Source of the DNA: Chrysoporthe austroafricana
Taxonomy: Eukaryota; Ascomycota; Sordariomycetes; Diaporthales; Cryphonectriaceae
Length of the DNA stretch: 64,000 nucleotides
NCBI GenBank assembly: GCA_001051155.2
Contig: JYIP02000006.1
Coordinates: 4,154,001 to 4,218,000 of the forward strand
Reading direction: 5' to 3'
The notes beneath the pieces were generated by a model. It saw nothing but the letters and a program-made list of their open reading frames with translations. It ran no database searches and was not told the DNA's origin. The first letter of the stretch is position 1; the number at the start of each line of letters is the position of its first letter. A program made the position numbers and the translations under genes. Shown piece after piece: positions 53,640 to 64,000 of the stretch.

Positions 53640-55658
53640 ATGGCTTCTCCAGCAGCCCTTCCTTGCCCACCACACGTGAAACAGCAGTGCAGCGCCGCGC
53701 TCCTCGACAGGCTTGCCCAGGTGCTCCCAAAGGGCTACAAGTTCACCATCCACCACCTCTCCACCCCTCCTACCAGGACCGATGCCCTCTGTTCAGCACC
53801 GCCGGGTGCCCGCCCCGACCGCACCTATCGCGAGTCGCATTTCCTCGCCGTCAGCATCGACGCCATAGCGAGGCCCCGAGACCGACCTGCCCCCTCAGGC
53901 CTGCCCTCCTCCCCTCTGACGCCTAGCTCCCCCAGTGGCGACGGCGCGAGACAGGTTCTTGTCCTTGCCCTCGAGGTGTTCATCTTCACCACGGCCTGGT
54001 CCAGCACCTTCTTTGTCTCCAAGGCCGACTCCACCGGCTACCTCCACCTCCTCAACCTGCCCAGGGGCACCCCCTCCCCGATCCGCGAGGTCAGCTCCGC
54101 CTTCATATCATACCTCGTCGAGGAGCGCCGGCGCAGCAGCGTGCAGACCGTCGTCACCCTGTTCGCGCGCGCGCAGAACCAGTACTTGTTTCCTGGGAGC
54201 GTGGACAACAAAGGCAAGCACGTCCTGGACGACCGCGGCCTGATACGATGGTGGGGCCGCGTGCTGAACTCGGTGCTGGAGGGCCAGGGCACCCATGAGG
54301 ACGCCCTGTTCCGTCCTTCGAACAAGAAGGGTGACTGGGAGGACAAGAAGGCGTACCTGGTCGTCCCCGGCCTGGACAACTACGAGTCGCGCGGCCTCAT
54401 CCCCCGGACGCCGAGCGCGCCGGCCAATTGGTCTCTCACACACCCCCTCGAGCGCATATCGCACTTTGCGAGGGAGTATGACTGGGTGCCGCCTAGATGT
54501 CTGGTCCCCAAATTCCCCGATGATCCCAAGTCCCGATACTGCGACGAGCTGGACCTCGAGGCCTCCAAGTCGGCGCAGTACGAGGAGAAGGGCCTGTGGC
54601 GGAGCGTGACGACCGTGGACCGCTTCTGGGAGATGATGGCGTTCCGGCAAGAGTGCTCTGGCGGGCACATGACTGGCTTCCTCTGGCTTGTGCTGGAGCC
54701 GTATGGCTGGGGCACGGCAAACGAGGTCACCTCCCCCGTCGAGTCCGTAATGACCCCGAGCACGTCGCTGGATGGCTCAGTGCGGCTGCCGGTCACGCCA
54801 CCCAGGAGGCGGGATGGGCTCTCGACCTCGACGCCTAGGTCGAGCCCATTGAAGATGGCAGCTACGCCAGGATCGACACAGCGGAGTCCTAGCAAGCAGA
54901 GCGACTCGTCGAAAGATGGCTCGTCCGTGAAGCCCGCGAAGAAGACCCTCAGCGGCCCGATCCGACCTCGTCTGCCGCGCGTCAAGAAGCACGCGCGCAA
55001 CTACATTCCAGACATCCCAGTGTCGACGACTTACTACTACTGGCCTCCAGAGGGAAGGGGCACTCGCATTGTTGCCGAATCCGACTACAAGAGATCGGTG
55101 GATTTGCTCACAAAGCTGGACTTCGAAACCCTGGAACTGGCCGTCAGGAGCTCCAAGAGGTGGATCAGCGAGGTTGGCGGTGGTCAGAAGTGGGCCCTGG
55201 AGGTCGTGGGGCAGCGGCCGCTGCTGCCCGCGCCCAGCGCATCGGGGGGAAGCGCCGTCAACAACATGGCTGGTCTTGTGCGCAAAAAGCCAAAGTCAGA
55301 CGACACTGGCATCGCGCTCGAGGCCATCAATTCTGATGGCGGGGACGCTTCGGGGTCGTCCACGAGAGCAACGCCTGTCACTTTGCTTACTGCCAGGAAG
55401 AAGCGAGAGGACGACGCTGGCGGTGCTGCGCTGGCCCTTACCCCTCCTGGAACTGTAACAGCGAACGTGGCCGTGGAGTCTAACGACGCAGCGGTCAATG
55501 TTCTCGTGCCACGCAAGAAGCGCAAGGAGTCCGTGGCTGACGAGTCCGAGCCGGCTGCCGTCGGCGATGCTACCAACACAGAGACCTTGAATAATGAGAC
55601 GCCCGTCGCGAATGTCTTGGGTAGTGGCTTGGTGCGCAAGAAACCGAAGACTACGTAA
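53640..55658 (+). CDS. RTT109: histone acetyltransferase Rtt109
   Basis: Intronless, 672 residues from ATG 53640. The fungal-specific Rtt109 domain covers about 1-400: LLDRLAQVLPKGYKFTIHHLST at the start, then LVLALEVFIFTTAWSSTFFVSKADSTGYL, SSAFISYLVEERRRSSVQTVVTLFARAQNQYLFPGS, GRVLNSVLE, the KAYLVVPGLDNYE segment, and FPDDPKSRYCDELDLE, WEMMAFRQECSGGHMTGFLWLV. The enzyme acetylates H3K56 (and H3K9/K27) with Asf1/Vps75 in the nucleus and is needed for replication-coupled nucleosome assembly. The long tail from about 400 is basic and disordered with several K-K/R-K-K nuclear signals, as in other filamentous fungi, and ends VRKKPKTT. Length is greater than in yeast (about 436) because of this tail. 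Confidence 0.93.
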   Translation: MASPAALPCPPHVKQQCSAALLDRLAQVLPKGYKFTIHHLSTPPTRTDALCSAPPGARPDRTYRESHFLAVSIDAIARPRDRPAPSGLPSSPLTPSSPSGDGARQVLVLALEVFIFTTAWSSTFFVSKADSTGYLHLLNLPRGTPSPIREVSSAFISYLVEERRRSSVQTVVTLFARAQNQYLFPGSVDNKGKHVLDDRGLIRWWGRVLNSVLEGQGTHEDALFRPSNKKGDWEDKKAYLVVPGLDNYESRGLIPRTPSAPANWSLTHPLERISHFAREYDWVPPRCLVPKFPDDPKSRYCDELDLEASKSAQYEEKGLWRSVTTVDRFWEMMAFRQECSGGHMTGFLWLVLEPYGWGTANEVTSPVESVMTPSTSLDGSVRLPVTPPRRRDGLSTSTPRSSPLKMAATPGSTQRSPSKQSDSSKDGSSVKPAKKTLSGPIRPRLPRVKKHARNYIPDIPVSTTYYYWPPEGRGTRIVAESDYKRSVDLLTKLDFETLELAVRSSKRWISEVGGGQKWALEVVGQRPLLPAPSASGGSAVNNMAGLVRKKPKSDDTGIALEAINSDGGDASGSSTRATPVTLLTARKKREDDAGGAALALTPPGTVTANVAVESNDAAVNVLVPRKKRKESVADESEPAAVGDATNTETLNNETPVANVLGSGLVRKKPKTT

Positions 55659-55945
55659 ACAACTATCTGATAAGGGCGACACTACATGGACCGTGCGTAG
55701 AGGAGTTGGATTCTCGTTGGAGTGATAGATACCCCAAATAGTCAGCATGACTGGGCGTTGTATGAAACGGCGTTTTTCGATGATCGGTTGAATTTTACGC
55801 TGGTCTCAATGAACATAATATTTTTAATCACGCGCTGCACGATCGTGACTTGACCGCAACGTACCGGTTTGCGACTCTATGTTTGCTCCTCGTCCTCTAT
55901 GGGTATCTTGATCCGCGGTGAACAACAACATGCGACGGCAGCCGC
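55659..55945. other. intergenic between convergent genes
   Basis: 3' ends of RTT109 (+) and the SET-domain gene (-). Nothing else. Confidence 0.5.
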
Positions 55946-57524
55946 TCATATCCTGCGCCGCTTGGCGCTCCGCCCGTCGCCGTCCCTCGCCGCCGCGGCG
56001 AGCTCCCCCAGCCGGGCGCGCACCGCCTCCCTCGCCTGCCGCAGCAGCGCCTTCTCGCCTATCCTGACGTCCAGCGCCATCAGCCGGCGGTCCAGGACGC
56101 CCCCCGCGGCAGCGGCCCGCCGGCCCTCCTCGTACAGCGCCAGGTCCTGCTCGAGCGTCGTGCCGTACTCGCCCGCCCGCTCGTCCAGCGCCGCCGCGAG
56201 CGCCGCGTAGATCGCCCGGTCCCGCGCGACCTTGTCCGGCACCGCCGCGGGCCGCACCCGTTTGACGGCCTTCATCACCTCCTTCAGCTGCGCCAGCAGC
56301 TCCTCCGGCACGCCCGCCGGGCCCCGGACCTCTTCGACCCGCCCCTCGGCGTCCGGGTCCGCCGCGGCGCGCTCGATCACGAAGGCCTCCTCGAACTCGT
56401 CCTCGTCCAGCTGGCCCAGCGCGTCGGCCCACGCGTCGGCGCCGAGCGCGAGCTGGCCCCGCAGCGCCGCGAGCACGGCGTCCCACGTGAGGTCGACCAG
56501 GTTCCACCGCCGGTGCGCGGGCGTCACGTAGCCGTAGCGCCGCAGCAGCTCGCCGTTGCTCAGCGGGCCGTAGTAGTTGAGGACCTCCTCGCCGCGGGCG
56601 ATGGGCCGCAACGAGGTCGCGGCCAGGGCGTCCTCGCCGTGCTCGATGTGCGCGTTGAAGGCGGCGTCGGCGTTCAGGATGTCGGCCATGGGCACCATCC
56701 CCAGCAGGGTGCGGCCCTCGCGGTCCTCGACCCACCCGTCCTCCCCCTCCTCGCCCGCCGCCTCGTCGTCGTCCTCGTCGCCCTCCAGGTCGAAGGCGTA
56801 CGCCATGATCACGCTGCCCATCCGGAACCCGAGCTGGACCAGCTCGTCGTCGCCGAGCTTCTCGGTGCCCAGCGGGAAGAAGACGTCCTCGTGGGCCCGG
56901 ATGGCGGGGATGATCTTGGAGCGGATCATGGCCTCGGCCTCGGCGCGGCCCACGCGGCCCGCCACAGGGCTCGCCTGCAGGGCCGCGAGCTCGTCGGCCG
57001 TCCAGAACATGGGCGTGCTGAAGTCGGCGGGGCCGGCGGGCAGGACGTCCAGGTAGGGTCGCCACCGCGAAGACGGGCCAAGGAGGTGCTCGTGGATGAG
57101 GATCAGGATGAGCGTCGTCCACGAGTCCTGCTCCGGGGGGCCGCCGTCCTCGGAACTGTCCATGTCGTGGTCCTCGTCGCCGTCGCCGGCCCGGGCCACC
57201 CCGGGCGGCTCGAATACCTCGGGCAGCCTGGCGGCCAGCGAGGAGGTCTCCTTGCTGATGATAGACGAGCGCGGGATGGTGAAGAGGGTCGTGTCCGCGG
57301 GGATGTCGGCGGTCGCGACTGTGGCGCTGCGTTAGCCAGGTGAGCTCCCAAGCGCGGGTGTCTTTGGATCCAGCCTCGGTGGGAGGTCACTTGCCCATGC
57401 CTCGCCCGGCCCCGCGGCTCCGCAGGTCCTGTATCTCGATGTCGCTGTGGAAGGTCGTGCCTGGCTGGCTCTTGAACCAGGCCAGGAAGTCGGCCGTCTG
57501 CCTCTGGAATAAGTCGTGCGCCAT
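55946..57524 (-). CDS. SET-domain ribosomal lysine methyltransferase, Rkm4/SETD6-like
   Basis: Two exons on the minus strand, 57524-57391 and 57326-55946, 504 residues (64-nt intron, donor GTGACC, branch GCTAAC, acceptor CGCAG). The start reads MAHDLFQRQTADFLAWFKSQPGTTFHSDIEIQDLRSRGAGRGM, the usual N-terminal piece of Rkm4-like proteins; the splice joins it to ATVATADIPADTTLFTIPRSSI. The split SET domain continues with AFDLEGD..., LLGMVPMADILNADAAFNAHI and GEEVLNYYGPLSNGELLRRYGYVTP (SAM and substrate sites around N-A and the YG-P motif). The Rubis-subs-bind-type C-terminal helical half follows, ending in KRRRI. In yeast this enzyme monomethylates ribosomal protein L42. It is strongly GC-biased at third codon positions. 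Cytosolic or nuclear. Confidence 0.88.
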
Positions 57525-60500
57525 GTTTCGGTCGCGCGAGTCCCTGGGCGATCTGGAGCTCCCGCGGTGAGATGCCTCTGAAATTTTTTTGGTCTCTCTC
57601 TCTCTTTCTCTGTCTCTCTTGGAGAGGGTCGGGGACAGAAGAGCAGGACCTCGTCTCGAGTTATTGCGATAAGTGGAGTAGGTTAGAAGCAGGGTTCGGC
57701 CGCTAAGCTTTTGGTGTGGGCCCGTGCATCTCCCAGCGCCGCCACCGCGGGTCCATCCTGGCAGGGATGGTGAATGCGTCGCCTTGGCCTCTTGGCGTGA
57801 ACATCATGTGAGGAGCTTGATTATACGACAGCAGATTTTCTTTCTTCCTTTTTTCTTCCTTTTTTCTTCTTTCCTCCTTTACATTTCCCCTTTGCTATTC
57901 TAACATTCTGAAGTCTTGAAATCGATCCTGCTATGCGCGCGGCAGCAGATTGACTGCCCTCAGCTTCTCCCCACCGTCGTATCATCCTATCGCCGCCCTT
58001 AAATTCTGTAATAATGATTAATCACCTGAGGGGCTCGCAGAAGTCAACATGGCATGGCAGAGAACGCAGAGGCTCACCACCAGGGCAAACACCCTAGATA
58101 TCAACCTTTTGCTCCTGCGGGTCTCAAAAGAGAGCCTCCTTTTAATTGCTGAAAGAGGGGTGGAAGTTGTTCCAAATGGCGGGGCGCCGAATCCTCACGG
58201 CCCAGCAGCAGAGTGCACCCGGTCGTTCTGCACACGCTCACCTCGGTCGAGACAGATGTATGAGATATCGCTGTCATCTCAGGCGACGATTTCTCATCCA
58301 TGGTCCAAATGCCTGGCATGGCTGTGAGCCGACATGACTTGCGACCGCATAAAGGTCCTTATGCTGATGACTGGCCCGATGACTGGCGTAACTTCTTCCC
58401 GATCTATGTCGAGTTGATTATTCGCAGGATTTGAGGCTGTGACGAACTTGACCGTTAAAGCTAATTGCACATGAAACCAAAAACTGTCAGATACTAATCC
58501 GATGTCAGTCAAAGAAAGTAAATAAGAAAGACAACTGGTACATACTGAAACGAGCCGTCTACAATTCGAAGGGGGTTTCGGGATCTAATCATTTAATTGA
58601 TCGCATACATCTGTCTTCTTCTTGAGCTTGAACTTGCATGGCACTTGCATATCGCCAAAAGTTCCTGGGCCCCCAACGTGATCTGATAAGGCGCTTCCAC
58701 TGGCCGACGAGAAATGCTTTGGTCATTGCGCACACGAAGTTCTCTTTGGGTCCTTCCGAATCGCTCCAGGTCTTCATCCGAAATGATTGGCTATGCACGC
58801 ATCAACTTTTTATTGATGCGATAGAGAGTCATCAAGCATTATGTTGAACAGAGCCCACGGACTTCAGTGACTGGATATAACATACATCGTATGCACTGAC
58901 AACCATTCCATTACTACATATATTGTTTGCCACCCTCAGGTGTCGCTCGTTTCCACGCCCGGCTTGTAAGTAGCCGCTTTGAGCCAGCAGCAGTTACTGT
59001 TATGAGGTATCCTGCGGGTATAGTCGCACAAGCACTACTTGAATCGAGTTTCTTGGCGCATAACGTGATAACTGCAGGTTAATCTCCGACGTGAGAATGC
59101 ACATCGTTCTTGGCGCATCACTCCAACGCTGCGGCGCAAAACTTTAACCTCACGCTCGGGGTTCCCAATTGGCTTTGTCGCGGCTCTTCAGAGAGGTGAC
59201 TATCCACAGCGCTGACTCGAAATGGTCTGTGGTCTGATATGCTATACTATGCGGCATAGACTGCCATGGACATCGGCCTCGCACAGGCCGTTGTCCCGTG
59301 CTCAACGCCCACGCCCACGCCGCCGCGCTTCTGCCGCCCGAGATCAGACGAGCTGGACTGAGCAGTCGGCCGACCATTGGTTATTTCCGCAAGTCACACG
59401 CGCATACTGGCTGGGTGGGGCTGAGGTCGCATTTCTCTTAGAGGGATAAGCATCGCGATTAGCTGGTCAGCTTGTGGTGTGATTGAGCTTAAAGACTATC
59501 TGGATATGCATTGAGTGGTCGATGGCTAGGCTCGATGAACGGCACAGATACTCGATCGCCCGGACACCCCGTGGCGATGCCCACTCCCGGCGTGAGTCGC
59601 CGTAGTTCCACCAGATTCGTCATCTCTTGGTGGAACAGAGGTCTATGCGATGTGCAGCAGGGTGTTGCTTGTGGGTCGTCAGTGATAGCTGCCGTTGGGA
59701 GACCATTCGGATCATCATTCCTGGGTAGGTAGGACTTTCAACAGCAGGGTCCACGAGTGTTTGATCCCTGCAATACTATCACCCCGCGTAGAACAGGATT
59801 CAGCGCTTCTGCACCCTTGGCCAATGTTGCTCCCACAGTGGGGCACATTGCAGGTAGGACCATAGGATGCGGGAGATCATCGTAACATTCCGCAGGATAA
59901 AAATAATCCTCCGCATCTAGTCTGCGTGCCCCCCGAGCGTGTCACCTGCACGCCTCGGCGCTAATACCTCTCGACAGCTAACCAACCACCCGCAGGGTCC
60001 CAGGCGATCTGTCCCAGAGAGTGCGATAGACCGCATCCTTCATCCTACCCCAGGCGTTACACCCGGGTCGGAAGTGACCTTTCTCCGCATTCACTCGGAC
60101 CGTACGGCAAAAGCGGCACTAACAGAAAACCGGCGAGGCGATGCACGATGTCCCAGAGGAAACGGTGCGGTGTAGTCAAGTCGTTGACCGACCTTAAGGC
60201 CCGGTGCTAAGCCTCACATTGGGAGCTGAAGCAGACCGTATGCGGAACATATGTACATACGGACCGTGCTTATAATCCATGCTCCTCCTATGGCGTTCGT
60301 CTCAGGTAAGGACATGGAAGTGAGAACAAGCTTGTTGGCCGAGATCTTAGCTCTCCTCCACTGACGTAACCTCCGTGATATAGAAAAGCTTTATCCAAGG
60401 AAGCACCTGTCAGTGCCGTCCGTGTGGTTGCAACCATACAGCGATCCCTGAATGGCTGAACCCCCAGGCGGTGGTCGAGCCGAGCTCGGATTATTGGGTA

Positions 60501-61446
60501 TCCCCTCGGACGAAGGGGAATGCTCAAAGCCTTACCATGGTCGTGCGCAAATCCCTGTGCCAATAGCACACAGAAGGTAACGTCGTGGAGAGTCTGGCCA
60601 CTGGAGACTGCCATTACTCGGTGAAGAGGCCTCGGTGGGGAACGCTGATCCCTTCGCCTCCGCATTAGTGCCTGCTCGTCCTGAGCAACCAGAGGCACGA
60701 TCTCGCATATGTCCCTTTGCGTGATATCACTGGCGCTTCTGCGCGTCGAGCCTGGACGTGACGGCGTGAGACAAGGGCTCTATAAATAAACAAAGACAGC
60801 ATCACCTGACCGGAACGCCGCACATCACCACCTCCTCATAGCAGGAGGTGAGCCTCAACGCCGAGATATCTGCGGCACTATTTCGACAGATGCAGAACTC
60901 AGGATGCCCGTCACGATTTCTCCACGAATGCAGCAGACCAGTCCCTTGTAGCCATCGTTGCGACCGGTAGGAGATGACGCCATGTGCCGCACTCACCTCA
61001 CCCTGTCCTAGACCGGGGGGCCTTCCGGACTTACTCGATGAGGAGTCTGTGATATGCCCGGCACGACACCATATGATGCCACCTCTCTCGGAGTCATTGC
61101 CTCTGCGCCCAGTAGGCACGGTGCCGGCCGTCTAGGGCGGGTCGTGTCCCTCTCCCCCCTCCAGGTCCCGCTGTGACTGGAACCCGTCTGCCGAGGTGAA
61201 CGACCTGCTGCGCTGTGATGTCTATCTCCCGAGCTGCTCTGGCCGGCCAGACGGGGCTCAGAGCAGCCACTATGGGGCGCGGAATACCTATAAAGATCAC
61301 CACCTCCTCGTGTGTCCTCACACCAATCTAGGGTGCCGCCACCCTGTCCACTGCCTAGCCTCCTAAGTAGCAGCAACAGGCCGTGACGTGAACACCTGCG
61401 CAGATCAGAACCGATCTTCCTCCTCCTTCAAGACTCTCCTGCCACC
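57525..61446. other. gene-poor region, 3.9 kb, upstream of the oxalate decarboxylase gene
   Basis: No gene can be supported. It contains a CT-rich stretch just upstream of the SET gene (about 57590-57620), a T/C-rich stretch near 57840-57900, and scattered short frames on both strands without motifs. A short hairpin CACCTCCT..AGGAGGTG lies near 60828-60849. The length is striking in a region that is otherwise compact. Confidence 0.5.
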
Positions 61447-63228
61447 ATGTACGCACAGGAGGCCCTCTTCGCGCTGGGCCTGCTCCAGGCAGTGCCCTTC
61501 TCGTCGGCAGCACCCGCCCCTCAGTGAGTCCTGTCTCTCTTCCCCCTCAGGGCAGCGCCCCTGGGGACGTCGATATCGAGCCCTCGCTGACGTGCTCTCA
61601 CAGGATGGGAGACTACGGCGAGAACTCCGGGTCGGTCGCTGGGGTCGACCCGCCCATCCCAACCGTCACCGCGGCGTCCGGCTCGCTGTACGGCAGCGAG
61701 GACCTGCTGGGCGGGCGGGCGGCGGAGCCGGACACGAGCTCGTCGTCCGAGTCAGCGGTGGTGGCCAACCCGGAGTACGTCAACGGGCAGGGCGCGGACA
61801 ACAAGCTGGGGCTGTACCTGGACTTCAACAGCGTGGACGCGCCGCAGCCGGTGCGCGGCGGGTACGGCGGCACGGACCCGGGCCCGCGGACGTACTACTA
61901 CGAGCGCATCAACCCGGACGTGTACGCGATCCCGGGCACGGACAACGGCGACGTGGCGCAGGCGATGTGGCCGCTGGGCCTGTCGCACAACCGGCAGGGC
62001 TCGGACGCGGGGGCCGGGTGGGCGCGGCAGGAGAACGAGGAGGTGCTGCCGGGGGCGACGGCGATGGCGGGCGTGGACATGCGCCTGGGCCCGCACGCGT
62101 ACCGCGAGCTGCACTGGCACACGGCCAACGAGTGGTCGCTGGTGCTCAAGGGGTGCGTGCGGCTGTCGTCGGTCGAGACGACGGGCCAGACGTTCGTCGA
62201 CGACGTGTGCGCGGGCGACGTGTGGTTCTTCCCGTCGGGCGTGCCGCACAGCATCCAGGCGTTCGGCGAGGGCGTCGAGTTCCTGCTGGTGTTTGACGAC
62301 GGCGCCTTCAGCGAGGACGAGACGTTCCTGGTGTCGGAGATGTTCCTGCGGACGCCCGTCAGCGTGCTGTCCAAGAACTTCGAGGCGGACCCGAGCGCGT
62401 TCAACAACATCCCGCAGGGCGAGCTCTACGTGAGTTACTTCTCCCCATCCCCCTTCTTCGTGCGAACCGCCCGCTGACTGACCGTGCCCGCGCCAGATCT
62501 TCAACGGCACGCCGCAGCCCGAGACGATCGACGAGTCGCAGAACCTGACGTCGTCGGCCGGGTCGTCGGACGGGACCAGCCTGGCGCAGACGTACCACTG
62601 GTCGCAGCAGGCGCCGTACGAGGTGCCGGGCGGCTCGGTCAAGATCGTGGACCCGACGACGTTCCCGATCGCGTCCAAGTTCTCGGCGGCGCTGGTGACG
62701 GTGCAGCCGGGGGCGATGCGCGAGATCCACTGGCACACGACGTCGCCCGAGTGGAACTACTTCCTGCAGGGGTCGGCGCGCATCACGGTGTTCCAGGCGC
62801 CCGAGGCGGCGCGGACGTTCGACTTCACGGCGGGCAGCGTGGGCTACATCCCGCAGGCGGCGTCGCACTACGTCGAGAACACGGGCGACGAGGACGTCAT
62901 CTTCCTCGAGGTGCTGCAGGCCACCGCCTTCAGCGACGTCAGCGCCGCCCAGTGGCTCGCCCTGACGCCCAAGCAGGTCGTGCAGGACCACCTGCACCTC
63001 GCCGACGGCGTGTGGGAGAGCCTGCCCAAGGAGAAGAAGTACATCAAGCAGGGCCCGACCAACATGACGGCGCTGGCAACGGCGGTGATCGGGGACACGA
63101 GCGCGAGCAGCAGCAGCACCACGGCGGCGGCGGCGTCGTCGACGTCGGCCACCTCGACGGCGGCGGCCAGGTCTCTCAAGGACGGCGAGGTGGAGGAGAC
63201 GCGCAGGAAGGTGACCTTCTTTGCCTGA
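61447..63228 (+). CDS. secreted bicupin oxalate decarboxylase
   Basis: Three exons: 61447-61523, 61604-62429 and 62497-63228, 544 residues. Both introns are GTGAGT...AG and phases close. The start (GCCACCATG) leads a signal peptide, MYAQEALFALGLLQAVPFSSA. Each cupin has a complete Mn-binding set: domain 1 with ELHWHTANEWSLVLKG (His196, His198, Glu) and PHSIQ His; domain 2 with EIHWHTTSPEWNYFLQG (His379, His381, Glu) and SHYVENTG His. The enzyme splits oxalate to formate and CO2 at low pH in the extracellular space. The sequence before the first cupin is unusually long (SSSSES..., NPEYVNGQG) and the C-terminus has a Ser/Thr/Ala-rich tail that could be O-glycosylated. Fungal oxalate decarboxylases are induced by acid or oxalate. 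Oxalate oxidase is excluded by the bicupin form. Confidence 0.92.
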
Positions 63229-64000
63229 TCGCAGCCTGTCGAGGGCGTGGGTGGTGGGTGTGGCAGCAAACAGAATGGACGCATCCCTGCTTCGAGCGTA
63301 ACATTAGTAGTATATAATGAGTATGTCCTCTGCACACAAATAGGCGCTAATTATAGTGTAGCAATGATAGTAAGCAGCTCTTACTGAAGACCACCTCCTC
63401 GAGCCCTGTCCTCCCCTTCTCTTCTCCCCTCCTCTCCTTTCCTCTCCCTAGTTCACAGAGCTGTGCGCCAAGGCTTTAGTCCTGTTGCGCTGTCTGCCGC
63501 CTTAGCGTTTATTACACAGCACTTTAAGTAATCGTCGAGTCTCGAAGGGGGGCCACCATCCTCTTTAGCCCAGCAGTAGTAACTCCACCCTGCCAGGTAC
63601 CAGACATATACGCCATAGTGCCATGTAAGTCTTGTGGGCCGCCGCACCGCACGGCAGCATGGCCTTTTCTCATATCGGCAACCTCGCGCGCTGATCGACA
63701 GCGCAGCTGGCTCAAAATTTGCAATTTTTCAACCTACGCGCCCGGGCCTGGAATGGAAGGGGGAGCATCTCACCAAGACAAGGCACCAAGGCCAGCCACA
63801 GTGACGCTGACGACGGCACACGGCGCCGCGCTAGGCACAGTGGCCACCCCCCCCCCAAGAGGCCTTTTTTTTTTTTCACGATAAGGTTGTCGATCCGTTG
63901 ACCTCCCAACAACTATAATAACCCACCAGGTCAGCAGCAGCAGCGACACCAGCCTCATCTGCCTGGTCACAGAAAGGGAGACGCCGCCGGCTGCCATGAT
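63229..64000. other. intergenic to the right edge
   Basis: 3' flank of the oxalate decarboxylase gene. A C/T-rich stretch at about 63395-63450 and a C-run/T-run near 63846-63876. No gene is visible up to the edge. Confidence 0.45.

Noticed and set aside
55824..57122. 432-codon minus-strand frame overlapping the SET-domain gene
   Set aside because: Arg/Gly/Pro-rich shadow. The SET motifs are in the other frame.
57391..57395. GC donor (GCAAGT) for the SET-gene intron
   Set aside because: It would break the reading frame with the only good acceptor. The GTGACC donor keeps it.
60288..61376. Overlapping minus-strand frames of 75-136 codons before the oxalate decarboxylase gene
   Set aside because: Composition is not protein-like, and there is no domain or consistent splice model.
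61752..62738. 328-codon minus-strand frame opposite the oxalate decarboxylase gene
   Set aside because: Shadow with Arg/His/Val-rich composition. The plus frame has two complete cupin metal sites.

Overview
The window is nuclear DNA of a filamentous ascomycete, most likely a Sordariomycete. The evidence is short introns (about 55-160 nt) with GTNNGT donors and CTAAC/CTGAC branch sites, very GC-rich coding exons, two strongly A/T-dominated blocks of the kind left by repeat-induced point mutation, and fungal-only families (Zn2Cys6 and small bZIP factors, HET, 2EXR, SAT4/Pth11-type rhodopsin domain, Ca3427-like binding protein, Rtt109). The species cannot be named from this. Most genes are split. 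The models below were assembled by hand from splice signals, reading phase and family resemblance, and several apparent starts were moved because the first open codon is TTG or GTG rather than ATG.

Layout. 0.4-9.96 kb: a secreted Rds1/ferritin-like protein, a small bZIP factor, a large poly-Gln/His Zn2Cys6 factor and a secreted six-exon G1-like beta-sandwich protein. 10-12.9 kb: no gene seen. 13-14.9 kb: a 2-hydroxyacid dehydrogenase and an intron-containing tRNA-Val(AAC). 16.2-21.9 kb: a seven-helix SAT4-type membrane protein, a probable broken relative, and an LAT-type amino-acid permease. 22-35 kb is the accessory part: two A/T-rich blocks, a divergent pair made of a lineage-restricted nuclear-type protein and a degenerate-FHA/protein kinase gene, 5 kb without a gene, an orphan 386-residue gene, and the relic of a HeLo-associated kinase-like gene. 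35.4-40.2 kb: a two-domain fasciclin protein, an HD phosphohydrolase and a DUF1989 (urea-carboxylase-associated) protein. 40.7-45.8 kb: a HET-domain gene, divergent from a RelA/SpoT-domain gene that is followed on the same strand by a gene for an acidic protein with 18-20-residue tandem repeats. 46.4-48.9 kb: a Ca3427-like binding protein and a dienelactone hydrolase; the latter's second intron contains an apparent assembly flaw around an N. 50.5-57.5 kb is a conserved block: a 2EXR protein, a mitochondrial ribosomal RNase III-like protein, Rtt109 and an Rkm4-like SET methyltransferase. 61.4-63.2 kb: a secreted bicupin oxalate decarboxylase after a 3.9 kb gap.

How the genes relate. There is no classical biosynthetic cluster. 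Chromatin and translation housekeeping (Rtt109, Rkm4, mL57) sits at the right. The centre holds self/non-self or conflict-type modules: the HET gene, the HeLo-kinase relic, the orphan kinase pair and the RelA/SpoT gene with its repeat-protein neighbour. The HET-RelA/SpoT-acidic repeat group at 40.7-45.8 kb is the best candidate for an undescribed system. The RelA/SpoT domain keeps the usual synthetase signatures, and no function is established for either the enzyme or its neighbour in fungi as far as I know.
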